Both the position numbers and the translations under genes were made by a program. A stretch of DNA of 64,000 bases from Leptospira meyeri (GTDB lineage Bacteria > Spirochaetota > Leptospiria > Leptospirales > Leptospiraceae): positions 1,077,501 to 1,141,500 of the forward strand of contig NZ_SORO01000001.1 of the NCBI RefSeq assembly GCF_004368965.1, read 5' to 3'. The notes below the pieces were generated by a model. The model was not told where the DNA came from. It did no database searches and worked only from the letters and a program-made list of their open reading frames with translations. Positions 28,683 to 38,593 of the stretch are shown piece after piece (position 1 is the first letter of the stretch; each line of letters begins with the position of its first letter).

Positions 28683-28783
28683 AAGAAAGTGGGTATCAAA
28701 AGCAAACGACTTTCTTTAGTAATTCATTTTCAAAAGTAACCGACTTTCTTTAGTAACTCGCTTTCAAAAGTAACCCACTTTCT
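28683..28783. repeat. 34-bp tandem repeat inside an inverted-repeat frame
   Basis: Two adjacent 34-bp units at 28707-28740 and 28741-28774 differ at three positions. Each starts CGACTTTCTTTAGTAA and ends CAAAAGTAAC. Partial units flank them. AGAAAGTGGGT at about 28684 is the reverse complement of ACCCACTTTCT near 28773, so the block is enclosed by an inverted repeat. It lies in the non-coding gap between the small exported protein and msrB. Confidence 0.75.
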
Positions 28784-28831
28784 AAGGAAAATCCTTAACC
28801 TCAAAACAAATAAGACAAACTCTACCTTAGT

Positions 28832-29212
28832 TCATTCTTTTTGAAATTTTAGGGAAGCGGAGTTAACGCAATAACGTAAACCAGTTGGCCTTGGTCCATC
28901 GGGAAAAACATGTCCAAGATGGGCTCCGCAGTTCTGGCAATGAATCTCGGTTCTTACCATACCATGGCTTTGGTCTGACTCCGTTCCCACTGCTTCCCTG
29001 CGAACCGGCTCGTAGTAACTAGGCCAACCACTACCAGAATCATATTTTGCGTTCGAAGAAAACAAAGCTTCACCGCAACAAACACAAAGATAAGTACCTT
29101 GTTCCTTATGTTCATAATATTCACCGGTAAACGGGCGTTCGGTGCCTTTTTCCCTAGTGACTTGGTATTGTAAGGGAGTGAGTTTTTCTTTCCAATTTTC
29201 TTCTTTCTTCAT
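28832..29212 (-). CDS. msrB: Peptide-methionine (R)-S-oxide reductase MsrB
   Basis: Repairs methionine-R-sulfoxide in proteins. The 126-residue protein has the MsrB pattern: ERPFTGEY, the zinc CxxC pairs CVCCGEALF and [23 protein letters not shown] and the catalytic [11 protein letters not shown] near the C-terminus. Both zinc pairs are present. There is no signal peptide, so it is cytoplasmic. It is divergent from hemA with 106 bp between. Confidence 0.95.
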   Translation of the reverse strand: MKKEENWKEKLTPLQYQVTREKGTERPFTGEYYEHKEQGTYLCVCCGEALFSSNAKYDSGSGWPSYYEPVRREAVGTESDQSHGMVRTEIHCQNCGAHLGHVFPDGPRPTGLRYCVNSASLKFQKE

Positions 29213-29279
29213 AAACCAATCCTTATTAATTGAGACTAAGTTTCAATATCATATTTTATTTTTTTAGAGACTGACAATC

Positions 29280-29308
29280 TTGTGACAGTTGGAACTTTGT
29301 ATTTGATA
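29280..29308 (+). promoter_or_regulatory. Probable hemA operon promoter
   Basis: TTGTGA at 29280-29285 and TTGATA at 29303-29308, separated by 17 bases, would start transcription a few bases before the hemA ATG at 29319. There is no Shine-Dalgarno sequence, so a leaderless or very short-leader mRNA is suggested. Confidence 0.35.
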
Positions 29309-29318
29309 GAATAAAATT

Positions 29319-30191
29319 ATGTGGTCGAACCTGATTCTATTACATTCAAATGATCCCGTCGGCAATCCTTTAGACGATGCCGGTTTAGAGGTTTGGCAAA
29401 CTTGCCAAAGGAATATTGCATTTGGTGATCGACGCCTTTTCCCCATCGCAGAATCCGAACGTTTTTATAAAGGTTACGAAGTTTTTCACGGATTTGAAGC
29501 CTACCGGTTTTTACTCGAAGTTGTTTCCGGCTTACGATCCAAATTGTTTGGAGAATCAGAAATCCAAGCACAGTTTCGCGATCGTTTCCGGGAAGAAAAA
29601 GTAAATGAATCTACATTTGCGTTATCTCTCTTACGATTACGAGACCAAATATTGGAACACACAAAACAAATTCGTTCCAAATACTTAACCGGACTTGGAA
29701 GACAAACGTATGGAAGTGTTGCTGAATCTTATTTGCAAAAACACAAATCTGTTACCTTACTTGGGACTGGAAAACTTGCGACGTCAATTCTTCCTTATCT
29801 AATTTCAAAAGACAAAGAAGTCCGACTCATTGGTCGAAACCAAACAAAACTAAACGACTTACAAAAGGAATTTCCAATCACAACTCATCACTGGGAAGAC
29901 TACCAACCAGGAGAAGAGGCAATCGTCATCGCTTCAAGTTTTTTACCATTTAACTGGGATTCCATGATAGAAAGTTCATCTTTCATTTTGGATTTTAGAG
30001 AAACGACTATCAAAAACCATAATTATAAAAATTACATTCCTCTATCGCAAATTTTAAGTGATCTCCAAGAAACGGATGAACAAATTCAATCGGTTAAAAT
30101 GGACTTACAATTTTTTCTGACGGAACTCACTAGGGAACGGGAGGAAGAACAAATACATATTATGAATGGCTGGGAAGATTTACTTGTCTGA
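29319..30191 (+). CDS. hemA: Glutamyl-tRNA reductase, short form
   Basis: First committed step of heme synthesis by the C5 route: glutamyl-tRNA to glutamate semialdehyde. The 290-residue protein has the catalytic cysteine in QTCQRN (residue 29, where others have STCNRTE), VSGLRSKLFGESEIQAQF (usually GLxSxxxGExQIxxQ) and an NADPH-binding Rossmann segment SVTLLGTGKLATSILPYL (about 144-161). Usual HemA proteins have about 400-430 residues. Here the first ~20 residues are compressed and the C-terminal dimerisation domain is missing. It starts the heme operon and overlaps hemCD by 26 bases. Confidence 0.88.
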   Translation: MWSNLILLHSNDPVGNPLDDAGLEVWQTCQRNIAFGDRRLFPIAESERFYKGYEVFHGFEAYRFLLEVVSGLRSKLFGESEIQAQFRDRFREEKVNESTFALSLLRLRDQILEHTKQIRSKYLTGLGRQTYGSVAESYLQKHKSVTLLGTGKLATSILPYLISKDKEVRLIGRNQTKLNDLQKEFPITTHHWEDYQPGEEAIVIASSFLPFNWDSMIESSSFILDFRETTIKNHNYKNYIPLSQILSDLQETDEQIQSVKMDLQFFLTELTREREEEQIHIMNGWEDLLV

Positions 30192-31719
30192 TATCATCAA
30201 GGTAGGAGGAAGGTCCTCCCTTCTTTCTCGAATTCAAATTCTATCCGTAATCAAAACACTCCGACAAAAAAACAAAACAAAAGAGTTCCAAACAGTTTTT
30301 AGAGAATCTGCAGGCGATAAAGATCTCAAAACACCGCTTTGGCAATTTGCAGGGCAAGGAATTTTTACAAAAGACCTCCAAGAAGATTTATTAAATCATA
30401 AAATTGATATCGCCATTCATTCCTGGAAAGATATGGATTTAAGAGAACGTAAAGACACACTTTTAGTTCCCATCTTACCAAGAGAAGATGTTCGAGATGT
30501 TTTGTTATTCAAAAGAAACAAATGGATCTCCGCACCAACAGAAATTACGATCCTTACTTCTTCTCCACGAAGAGAACATCATATTCATGATTTTGTAAAA
30601 TCCTACTTTCCAACACCGATTAATTCCTTCCAGGTCAAAATCGAATCTGTCAGAGGAAACATCCAGACAAGACTTCGAAAATATATGGAACATGAAAATG
30701 GAGGGATCCTCGTTGCGAAAGCGGCTTTAGATAGAATCCTTAGTTTCAATGATGAAGAAAACCAAATCCCTGAGCTTGGCGACGTAAAACAATTAATTAG
30801 AGAAACAATCAACCTTTCACTATTTATGGTGATGCCTTCTTCTATTTTCCCTAGTGCCCCCGCTCAGGGTGCCCTTTGTGCCGAAATAAGAAAAGAAGAT
30901 AAACTTTTAAAAACAATCTTAAGAGAAATTTCTGATGCAGATGCTGAATTAACAGCAAACGAAGAAAGAAAAATTTTGTCGCAATATGGTGGTGGGTGCC
31001 ATCAAAAAATCGGAGTTTCTGTCTTAACGAGAGATTACGGAAAAATAACTTTTGTTAGAGGAGAAACAGAAGATGGAAAAACTTTATTTACAAAAGAATT
31101 GTCAGGTAGCCCCAATCTTAACTTCCACCGAAATGAAGTTTGGCCTCCGAACGCAAAGATGGCAGCAAGACAGAGGGAACGGTTAACGTATTCCATACCG
31201 AAAGATGTAGATGTATTTGTCTCCCGAGGTTATGCATTCCCTCTCGATTTATCAGTAAACCCAACAAATCAAATCCTCTGGTCCGCTGGACTTTCGACCT
31301 GGAAAGACTTAGCTCTTAGAGGATTTTGGGTAAATGGAACCTGTGACGGATTAGGTGAAAGTGAACCACCAAACATTGAACTTCTCTTGGGAAGGAGTCC
31401 AAAGTTTGTTAAACTGACTCATGTAGACTCTGACAAACATAATAGCATTTATCCAGTTGTCCCAACTTATTTTGTTTCTGCACCGGAAATCCCTGTTCCT
31501 TTTGATATTTCGAAAATCAAAGCAGCCTATTGGCGGAGTGGTTCGGAATTTGATATCATCACTAAACGATTTCCTGAATTATTAAATGTAATTCATTTTG
31601 TAGGACCTGGATCAACATTTAAAAAAATCAAACAGATGATAGGTGAAACTGCAGCATCAACCAGAGTTTTCGTATCACTTTCATTTGATTCTTGGGTAGA
31701 AAGGTATATAAAACCATGA
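30166..31719 (+). CDS. hemC: Fused hydroxymethylbilane synthase / uroporphyrinogen-III synthase (HemC-HemD)
   Basis: Bifunctional protein of 517 residues. The HemC half (about 8-310) starts IKVGGRSSLLSRIQ and has HSWKDM (the catalytic Asp is about 89), RGNIQTRL, PAQGALCAEIR and GGGCHQKIGV, whose Cys278 carries the dipyrromethane cofactor. The remainder (about 320-517) is a divergent HemD: VFVSRGYAFP, KIKAAYWRSGSEFD and a final STRVFVSLSFDSW. Together they convert porphobilinogen to uroporphyrinogen III. This fusion is known in Leptospira. The start lies inside hemA, and the stop overlaps hemB. Confidence 0.9.
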   Translation: MAGKIYLSDIIKVGGRSSLLSRIQILSVIKTLRQKNKTKEFQTVFRESAGDKDLKTPLWQFAGQGIFTKDLQEDLLNHKIDIAIHSWKDMDLRERKDTLLVPILPREDVRDVLLFKRNKWISAPTEITILTSSPRREHHIHDFVKSYFPTPINSFQVKIESVRGNIQTRLRKYMEHENGGILVAKAALDRILSFNDEENQIPELGDVKQLIRETINLSLFMVMPSSIFPSAPAQGALCAEIRKEDKLLKTILREISDADAELTANEERKILSQYGGGCHQKIGVSVLTRDYGKITFVRGETEDGKTLFTKELSGSPNLNFHRNEVWPPNAKMAARQRERLTYSIPKDVDVFVSRGYAFPLDLSVNPTNQILWSAGLSTWKDLALRGFWVNGTCDGLGESEPPNIELLLGRSPKFVKLTHVDSDKHNSIYPVVPTYFVSAPEIPVPFDISKIKAAYWRSGSEFDIITKRFPELLNVIHFVGPGSTFKKIKQMIGETAASTRVFVSLSFDSWVERYIKP

Positions 31720-32669
31720 AAAAACAAACACTACGATTACGTTCCAATCAATACTTAAGAAACTTAGGCGAAACAGGATCATTAAATGTAAACAAAATGA
31801 TCCAACCACTTTTCCTTGCAGAAGGTATTTCTGAAAAGGAACCAATCAAAGGATTACCAGGTGTTTATCGCGATACAAATCAATCCATTTTAACACAAAT
31901 TGAATCCGATTTAATAGCAGGAGTATCTCAGTTTTTATTATTTATGGTGCCAAAAGATAAATCGGACACCAGTTTTCCAAAGGACTTTTATCATTCTAAC
32001 ATCAGCCTTATCAAAAAAAACTTTCCCAATATGTTTCTCTGGTTAGACACCTGCATCTGTTCTGTGACAACAACAGGGCATTGTTGCCACTTCCACAAAT
32101 CAGGAACCATAGATCTTGAATTAACTTTAAAACGATTATCCGACCTTGCATTAATTTATGCTGATGCAGGAGCAGATGGAATTGCTCCAAGTGATATGAT
32201 GGATGGTCGAGTCGGTTCACATAGAAAAATATTGGATGCAAATGGACATACAATGGTTCCGATCATGAGTTATTCCACAAAATTCAAAAGTAACTTTTAC
32301 GGACCATTCCGCGGTGCTGCCGATTCCTCACCACAATTTGGAGATCGAAGCGGATACCAACTTGATGTTCGTGATCGTGATACTGCAATCCACACATCCA
32401 TTCGAGATAAAGAAGAAGGTGCAGATTTACTTATGGTTAAACCTGGAATGACTGCAATTGATCTTATCGGACCGATCAAAGAAAAAACAGGACTTCCTAC
32501 CGGTGCTTATCAAGTCAGTGGCGAATATGCCAGTTTGGTGTATTTAGCCAACGAAGGATTTTTAAATTTTGAAGATGGATTAAAAGAAACTTGGGATGTC
32601 TTCAGAAGAGCCGGGTCTTCATATTTAATTACATATGGTGCAAGAATTGCACAAAGGTTGTATTCATGA
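31716..32669 (+). CDS. hemB: Delta-aminolevulinic acid dehydratase (porphobilinogen synthase)
   Basis: Condenses two 5-aminolevulinate molecules to porphobilinogen. The product has 317 residues. [14 protein letters not shown] carries the cysteines of the zinc-type active site. The Schiff-base lysines are in [20 protein letters not shown] and [15 protein letters not shown] 31716 is chosen because it overlaps the hemCD stop (ATGA) and fits the usual N-terminus [12 protein letters not shown]. The frame stays open to 31692. Confidence 0.93.
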   Translation: MKKQTLRLRSNQYLRNLGETGSLNVNKMIQPLFLAEGISEKEPIKGLPGVYRDTNQSILTQIESDLIAGVSQFLLFMVPKDKSDTSFPKDFYHSNISLIKKNFPNMFLWLDTCICSVTTTGHCCHFHKSGTIDLELTLKRLSDLALIYADAGADGIAPSDMMDGRVGSHRKILDANGHTMVPIMSYSTKFKSNFYGPFRGAADSSPQFGDRSGYQLDVRDRDTAIHTSIRDKEEGADLLMVKPGMTAIDLIGPIKEKTGLPTGAYQVSGEYASLVYLANEGFLNFEDGLKETWDVFRRAGSSYLITYGARIAQRLYS

Positions 32670-33949
32670 ATTCAGAAGAACTCTTTCTTCGTTCTAAAAA
32701 TGTTGTTCCTGGTGGCGTACATAGCCCTGTTCGCTCCTTTGCCTCTGTTGGCGGTACACCGGTTTTTTTCAGTGAAGCAAATGGCGCCTATTTAAAGTCA
32801 GTTGAAGGAAAACAATACATAGACTATTGTTTAAGTTTTGGTCCACTTCTCTTCGGCCATAGACATCCAGAAATTCAAGAAGTAGTGGAAGATACAGTAA
32901 AAAAAGCTTGGTCCTTTGGTGCCTGTGAACCTTATTCTCTGGAGCTAGCTGAGTTCATCACAAGCCGTATTCCTTGGGTAGAAAAAATTCGTTTTGTCAA
33001 TTCTGGGACAGAAGCAGTAATGAGTGCTCTCCGCGTGGCAAGAGCAGCCACTGGAAGAAGTAAAATTTTGAAATTTGACGGATGTTATCATGGACACCTC
33101 GACCAATTACTTGTAAAAGCAGGTTCCGGTCTTGCCGGTCTCAGTTCCAGCGATAGCAAAGGGATTGGTCCCGAGATCATTCAAAATACACTCGTATTAC
33201 CATTAGATGATGAAGATGCTTTAGAAAAACTGTTTCAAGAACAGGGAAAAGATATCGCATGTCTTGCGATAGAACCCGTCCCCGCAAACTATGGACTCCT
33301 TCCCCAAAGAACTGAATTCTTAAAAAAATGTAGAGAACTTACAAACAAATATGGCACATTACTTTTGTTTGATGAAGTGATCTCTGGGTTCCGAGTATCA
33401 TTTCAAGGTATGGCAGGACTTACTGGAATTGTTCCAGACTTAGTTTGTTATGGAAAAATCATCGGTGGTGGTTTTCCTGTGGGAGCCTATGCCGGTAAAA
33501 AAGACTTAATGGATTTGGTTGCACCAAGTGGCCCGGTGTACCAAGCGGGAACTCTATCAGCAAATCCCGTTGGTATGCGGGCAGGTTTAAAAACTTTAAC
33601 CAAAGCTTGGAATGAAAATCCTTACCCTGAATTAGAATCAAAAACTAAAAAACTCACTTCTGGTATTTTGAAATTATTAGAAGAGTCAGGTGAAAATGAT
33701 TGGGAAGCCGTAACATTCGGGAGCCTATTTTGGTTAAAAGGAAAAACAAAAAATACTGTTCGAACCATAACTAACATCCCTAGCGATCATAAAGCAAAAT
33801 TCGCAATTTTTTTCCATAAACTTCTAAATGCTGGTGTGTATCTTGCCCCAAGTGGATATGAAGTTGGATTTTTATCCACTGTCCATAGTGACGAAGTAAT
33901 AGAAGAAACCTTAAACAAAACCAAACAGGCGCTAAAGGAAATAAAATGA
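32666..33949 (+). CDS. hemL: Glutamate-1-semialdehyde 2,1-aminomutase
   Basis: PLP enzyme of 427 residues that makes 5-aminolevulinate from glutamate semialdehyde, the step after HemA. Signatures include [56 protein letters not shown] and the PLP lysine in [21 protein letters not shown] 32666 overlaps the hemB stop as ATGA. An upstream ATG in frame would extend into hemB and is not used. Confidence 0.95.
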   Translation: MNSEELFLRSKNVVPGGVHSPVRSFASVGGTPVFFSEANGAYLKSVEGKQYIDYCLSFGPLLFGHRHPEIQEVVEDTVKKAWSFGACEPYSLELAEFITSRIPWVEKIRFVNSGTEAVMSALRVARAATGRSKILKFDGCYHGHLDQLLVKAGSGLAGLSSSDSKGIGPEIIQNTLVLPLDDEDALEKLFQEQGKDIACLAIEPVPANYGLLPQRTEFLKKCRELTNKYGTLLLFDEVISGFRVSFQGMAGLTGIVPDLVCYGKIIGGGFPVGAYAGKKDLMDLVAPSGPVYQAGTLSANPVGMRAGLKTLTKAWNENPYPELESKTKKLTSGILKLLEESGENDWEAVTFGSLFWLKGKTKNTVRTITNIPSDHKAKFAIFFHKLLNAGVYLAPSGYEVGFLSTVHSDEVIEETLNKTKQALKEIK

Positions 33950-34989
33950 TCACTACTACATTCAGAAATGAAAGATTTAGAAATGCTTTAAACCTAATTC
34001 CGCAATCAGTCCCACCGATATGGTTTATGCGCCAGGCAGGTAGATACCACTCTCACTACCGTAAACTTAAAGAGACTTATAGTTTTATGGATTTATGCAA
34101 ACAACCAGAACTTGCAGCAGAAGTAGCAATTGGACCGGTCAAAGAATTTGGTTTTGACGTGAGCATTCTTTTTTCCGATCTTCTATTTCCCCTAGAAGCA
34201 CTCGGAATGGGATTAAAGTATGATCCAGGCCCTAAACTTTCATTTTCTCTCACTTCTGAAAATGATTTAAAACGTTTAAAAACTCCGGAAGAAGCAATTG
34301 AAGGATTAAAATTTCAAAAAGAAGCAGTCATTCGAACAAGAGAAGTTTTACCAAAAGATGTTTCTCTCATTGGATTTGTAGGTGGACCCTTCACACTTAT
34401 GACTTATGCAAGTATAGGCAAACATGATGGAAATCTTTCCTTTATCAAAACCAACCAAAACTTCGTAGATCAATTATATTCAATCCTAGTTCCTCTATTG
34501 AAACAAAACATAGAGTTACAACTGCAAGGCGGAGCAGAAGTGGTTATGATTTTTGATACGGCGGCAGGAATGTTGGATCCCTATAACTTCAATCGTTACG
34601 TAGTAGAACCGATTTCTGAGTTTGCAAAAATCTATCCAAAACAAATTGGTTATTATGCTAAAAATTCAACAGAAGAACATATTAGACGAATTCATGAAAT
34701 CCCATACCTAGCAGGATTTGGAGTAGACCATCGTTTTTCGATTTCTCAGACATTAAAAACCTTCGGTGGGAAAGGTTTTATCCAAGGAAACTTCGATCAA
34801 GAGCTACTGTTTGCTGATCCAAATACTCTTAAACACAAAATTAGAGAGTATCTTTTATCCATCAAAGATTTAGATCCGAAAGAAAGAAAAGGATGGGTGG
34901 CTGGCCTTGGTCATGGAGTTTTACAATTTACACCCGAAACTTCCATTCATCTCCTCATTGACGAAACAAGGAAGGTATTTAGCGAATGA
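33946..34989 (+). CDS. hemE: Uroporphyrinogen decarboxylase
   Basis: Converts uroporphyrinogen III to coproporphyrinogen III. The 347-residue protein starts with [20 protein letters not shown], the URO-D signature 1, and has [33 protein letters not shown] and [11 protein letters not shown]. It overlaps hemL by 4 bases and hemN by 4 bases. Confidence 0.95.
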   Translation: MITTTFRNERFRNALNLIPQSVPPIWFMRQAGRYHSHYRKLKETYSFMDLCKQPELAAEVAIGPVKEFGFDVSILFSDLLFPLEALGMGLKYDPGPKLSFSLTSENDLKRLKTPEEAIEGLKFQKEAVIRTREVLPKDVSLIGFVGGPFTLMTYASIGKHDGNLSFIKTNQNFVDQLYSILVPLLKQNIELQLQGGAEVVMIFDTAAGMLDPYNFNRYVVEPISEFAKIYPKQIGYYAKNSTEEHIRRIHEIPYLAGFGVDHRFSISQTLKTFGGKGFIQGNFDQELLFADPNTLKHKIREYLLSIKDLDPKERKGWVAGLGHGVLQFTPETSIHLLIDETRKVFSE

Positions 34990-36326
34990 AACATCTACTC
35001 GAAAAATATGATACGCCTGCCCCAAGATACACGAGTTATCCGACAGTTCCTTATTGGACTGACTCTCCTACTTTAGATGAATGCATACAATCATTGGATA
35101 CATATCTATCTCCTAAAGATTCAAAATTAGCAATTTATCTCCATATCCCCTTTTGTGAAACATTATGCACTTTCTGTGGTTGTAATACTTCCATCACAAA
35201 AAATCATACGGTAGAAGAACCCTATGTCACTGCCCTAAAAAACGAATTGCATCTATATTCAGAAAAAGTATCAAGTTTAAATGGAAAGAACTTAAGTGAA
35301 CTTCATTTAGGCGGCGGAAGTCCAACTTATCTCTCCGATTACAATTTACAATCCACGATCGAATTTATTTTAACTAAATTAAATCCGGCAGAAGATCCAC
35401 AATATTCCATCGAAGTAGATCCGAGGAGAACAAGAATTTCCCAACTCAAACTTTTACAAAAGTTGGGATTTCGAAGAATTAGTTTGGGAGTTCAGGATTT
35501 TGATCCAGAAGTCCAAAGGTTAGTCAACAGAATCCAACCCTTTGAACTCACAGAAAATATCACTTTAGAAGCAAGAGTTCTAGGGTTTGATTCTATCAAT
35601 TTCGATTTAATCTATGGATTACCAAAACAAACCCTCGATTCCATGCAGTATTCGATAGAAAAAACTTTGGAACTAAAACCAGACCGAATCGCATTTTATT
35701 CTTATGCACATGTTCCATGGATTAAGGCCTCACAAAGATTATTCACAGAAAAAGATCTTCCTGAACCCACTTTAAAACGTGATCTTTATGAAATGGGAAG
35801 ATCGTTATTAGAAAAAGAAGGTTACCGTGAAATTGGAATGGATCACTTTGCCCTACCTCACGATAAATTATGGAAAGCGTTCAACGAAAATAAACTCCAT
35901 AGAAATTTTATGGGTTATAGTGAATCAAAAACAGATGTTATGTTAGGGCTAGGTTCATCTTCCATTTCTGAAACTCCAAATCTATTTTTTCAAAACCAAA
36001 AACTAGAAATGAAGTATCGTAAATCTATTTTAGATGGAACCATCCCGATCCTACGTGGACACAAATTGACTCGATCAGATCAAAAGAGAAAACAATTAAT
36101 TTTAGATTTAATGACCTCTTGGAAAGTGAAAGTTCCGAACGATATCAAATCCCATGTCTCGAACTTTTTGCAAGAGATGGAATCAGACAAGCTTGTTCAT
36201 TGGGAAGAGGAAACACTTATCGTTACCGAGCTTGGCAAACCATTTTTACGAATTGTTGCCATGGCCTTCGATGAAAAATTGCAACTTAGTCAACCGACAA
36301 AACCAGTGTTCTCAAAAGCGATATGA
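34986..36326 (+). CDS. hemN: Oxygen-independent coproporphyrinogen III oxidase (radical SAM)
   Basis: Radical SAM enzyme of 446 residues. CETLCTFCGC (cysteines 57, 61, 64, 66) is the HemN CxxxCxxCxC motif. PAPRYTSYPTVPYW at the N-terminus and RISLGVQDFDPEVQRLVNR, INFDLIYGLPKQT and FYSYAHVPW are hallmarks of true HemN as opposed to HemW. It overlaps hemE and hemG by 4 bases each. Confidence 0.95.
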   Translation: MKHLLEKYDTPAPRYTSYPTVPYWTDSPTLDECIQSLDTYLSPKDSKLAIYLHIPFCETLCTFCGCNTSITKNHTVEEPYVTALKNELHLYSEKVSSLNGKNLSELHLGGGSPTYLSDYNLQSTIEFILTKLNPAEDPQYSIEVDPRRTRISQLKLLQKLGFRRISLGVQDFDPEVQRLVNRIQPFELTENITLEARVLGFDSINFDLIYGLPKQTLDSMQYSIEKTLELKPDRIAFYSYAHVPWIKASQRLFTEKDLPEPTLKRDLYEMGRSLLEKEGYREIGMDHFALPHDKLWKAFNENKLHRNFMGYSESKTDVMLGLGSSSISETPNLFFQNQKLEMKYRKSILDGTIPILRGHKLTRSDQKRKQLILDLMTSWKVKVPNDIKSHVSNFLQEMESDKLVHWEEETLIVTELGKPFLRIVAMAFDEKLQLSQPTKPVFSKAI

Positions 36327-37534
36327 ACAGAAAAGTTCATATCATTGGAGGAGGAATTACTGGATTATTTCTTGCTTACCATCATACAAAACGTGGTGAC
36401 TCCGTAATTTTGTATGAACAGTCAGAAAAGTTAGGTGGAGTGATTGGCACTAAAACTGTAGAAGAAGGATTAGTGGAACTTGCTGCCAATGGAGTATTAC
36501 TGACAGACAAAATCAAACTTATGTTAGATGACATTGGCCTAACTCCGCTTTTCCCGAACAAAGCTGCGAAAAGAAGATACTTTTGGGTAAAGGGGAAAAT
36601 TTCTAGGTTACCTATTTCAATATTAGCTGGACTAAAACTTTTATTTGCCATTGGATTCAAAAAGATAAAGTTTAATCAAACTCAAAACTTCGAAACCTGG
36701 GCCTGTCAAATGTTTGGGACTTCGGTTACAAAAAATATCATTGAACCCGCCATCGGTGGAGTTTACGGAACAAGATTGGATGCGCTTCAAGCAGAATCAA
36801 TTTTTTCTAACTGGGATGGCTCAGGGAAAAACACGATCTTAAAAGAAATCAAAAAGAAAAAAGGAAAATCTCTCGGAACTGTATCTTTTCCCCAAGGAAT
36901 GGGTGATCTCGTTTCTTATTTAGTCCGATACTTAGAACCTAGAATAGAAATCAAAACCAATTACCCAATGCAGACTTTGGATGAAATCTTAAAATGGGAA
37001 GGTAAGATCCGATTTTGTATTTCATTAAAAAGTTTAATCTCAGTACTTGGAAACCGAATCCAACCAAACGAAACACCTAACTTACTTTCGATTACAACCA
37101 TTACAAGATTTGGAAGATTCCACCTAACCAAAAAACCCTGTTTTGGTGTCCTCTTTGCAAAAAACGAAGGAATCCGCGCACTCGGTGTCTTATCCAATTC
37201 TGATATCTTTCCGGGCCGGTCCAAACATGGACTCCACTCAGAAACATGGATTTATCCAGAATCGGCCAAACAATCGGAAAATGAATCTTGGGAATCCATA
37301 CTCGAAAAAGATCGTGAACGTATTACAAATAAAACCGATTCGCCTAACGAAGTGTATATTACTTCGTGGAACGGCGTATTTCCAGCTTACGATAGAAAGT
37401 TATTTGAGTTTAACCGTATTATGGATGTTATGGAAGCCGATTGGTTAAAAAAAGGAATCGATATTCGTTTTTTTGGGAATTATAGAAAAGGAATAGGGCT
37501 CAGATCACTTTTTGAATCGACAAGTAGTGAGTGA
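36323..37534 (+). CDS. hemG: Protoporphyrinogen oxidase (FAD, HemY/PPOX type)
   Basis: Oxidises protoporphyrinogen IX to protoporphyrin IX. The 403-residue flavoprotein has the FAD-binding motif HIIGGGITGLFLAYHHTKRGDSVILYEQSEKLGG (about 6-39), a DALQAES region and a C-terminal AYDRKLFEF. It is the FAD-dependent type rather than the flavodoxin-like E. coli HemG, though hemG is the name used for Leptospira. It is rather short for the family (450-470 residues). It ends the operon, and its last 30 bases overlap the 3' end of hemH. Confidence 0.87.
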   Translation: MNRKVHIIGGGITGLFLAYHHTKRGDSVILYEQSEKLGGVIGTKTVEEGLVELAANGVLLTDKIKLMLDDIGLTPLFPNKAAKRRYFWVKGKISRLPISILAGLKLLFAIGFKKIKFNQTQNFETWACQMFGTSVTKNIIEPAIGGVYGTRLDALQAESIFSNWDGSGKNTILKEIKKKKGKSLGTVSFPQGMGDLVSYLVRYLEPRIEIKTNYPMQTLDEILKWEGKIRFCISLKSLISVLGNRIQPNETPNLLSITTITRFGRFHLTKKPCFGVLFAKNEGIRALGVLSNSDIFPGRSKHGLHSETWIYPESAKQSENESWESILEKDRERITNKTDSPNEVYITSWNGVFPAYDRKLFEFNRIMDVMEADWLKKGIDIRFFGNYRKGIGLRSLFESTSSE

Positions 37535-38593
37535 CTCTCCTCCCATTTTTTTACATAAACATTCATTGATCGAACCGTCGGCCAACAATACTTTCTCTGC
37601 AAGGTATTCCAAAAACGGAAGATACGTACCAAATGCTGGAATTCGAATAAAATCTTTCGCTCCTGAATCTAAGGCAAGATTTTTAAACTGTTCTCCAATT
37701 TCTTCCAAGGTTTCTAAGTGATCACTGACAAAACTGATAGGAAAAACTGCGATTGATTTACCTTCTTTCGCAAGAGACTCTATCAAACTTAATGAACTCG
37801 GTGCGGTCCATTCTGCAGGTCCTACCTTACTTTGATAAGATATATGTGATTTTCCAAGGAATCCATAAGATCGTAAAACTTCAGTGATCCCCAAAACAGA
37901 GGATTCAATTTCTTGCATGTATTGGTCTCCTTTCCGGATCAACCGCATAGGAACTCCATGAGCAGAAAACACCAAATCAAGATTTTTCCAATCGTTCGCT
38001 AATTTGCCTTTCGGAAAATGTAAAAAATCTGCTTCATTCAAAACACCAGAGAAAAAATCAAAAATGAACCTAGCTGATATTTGGTGGTATTTTGAGTCGC
38101 GAGCAAAAGTTGGAACATATCCCCCACTCCCAATAGGGCATTCATGAAATTTTTTTTCTAAATGACTAAGAGTAGAAAGTACAGTAGAACGAGAAAATTG
38201 TGGATATAACGGCAGATAAATTGTGTTAGGACTTGGTTTTTCAAATTTGGGATCTCTGATATGAGGAAAACCACAGGTCATTGCCACATTGACTGTCCAA
38301 TCGATTGAAGTTTTGTCGTTTAAGATTTTTTCCAAAACTTTGGCTTGTTTTTCTGTTTCTGAAACCAACGGAGAACCACCCCCAAATCCCATGGATTCAT
38401 ATGTTCTTTTCACTTTGGGGGTTCTCTTTTTGGCAATCAAACGTGCCAAAGGCAATCGCAAAAATTCAGGCAAAGGCAAATCGAAAACAAAAGGATCCGT
38501 GAATAGATCCGTCAAAAAAACTTCAATTTCGTCAGATGTCCGTGGACCACCCAAATTCACGAGAATGAGTGTTTTCTTTTGTTTATGATTCAT
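37505..38593 (-). CDS. hemH: Ferrochelatase
   Basis: Inserts iron into protoporphyrin IX. The product has 362 residues. KTLILVNLGGPRTSDEIEVFL at the N-terminus, LVFSAHGVPMRLIRKGDQY (catalytic histidine) and AVFPISFVSDHLETLEEI are standard signatures. ATG at 38591-38593 is preferred, and a GTG at 38608 overlapping topA is the alternative. It is transcribed towards hemG and their ends overlap by 30 bases. It immediately follows topA, whose stop lies within the first codons. Confidence 0.93.
   Translation of the reverse strand: MNHKQKKTLILVNLGGPRTSDEIEVFLTDLFTDPFVFDLPLPEFLRLPLARLIAKKRTPKVKRTYESMGFGGGSPLVSETEKQAKVLEKILNDKTSIDWTVNVAMTCGFPHIRDPKFEKPSPNTIYLPLYPQFSRSTVLSTLSHLEKKFHECPIGSGGYVPTFARDSKYHQISARFIFDFFSGVLNEADFLHFPKGKLANDWKNLDLVFSAHGVPMRLIRKGDQYMQEIESSVLGITEVLRSYGFLGKSHISYQSKVGPAEWTAPSSLSLIESLAKEGKSIAVFPISFVSDHLETLEEIGEQFKNLALDSGAKDFIRIPAFGTYLPFLEYLAEKVLLADGSINECLCKKMGGESLTTCRFKK

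Noticed and set aside
28683..28783. CRISPR array
   Set aside because: Only two full units occur, they are directly adjacent without spacers, and no cas gene is near.
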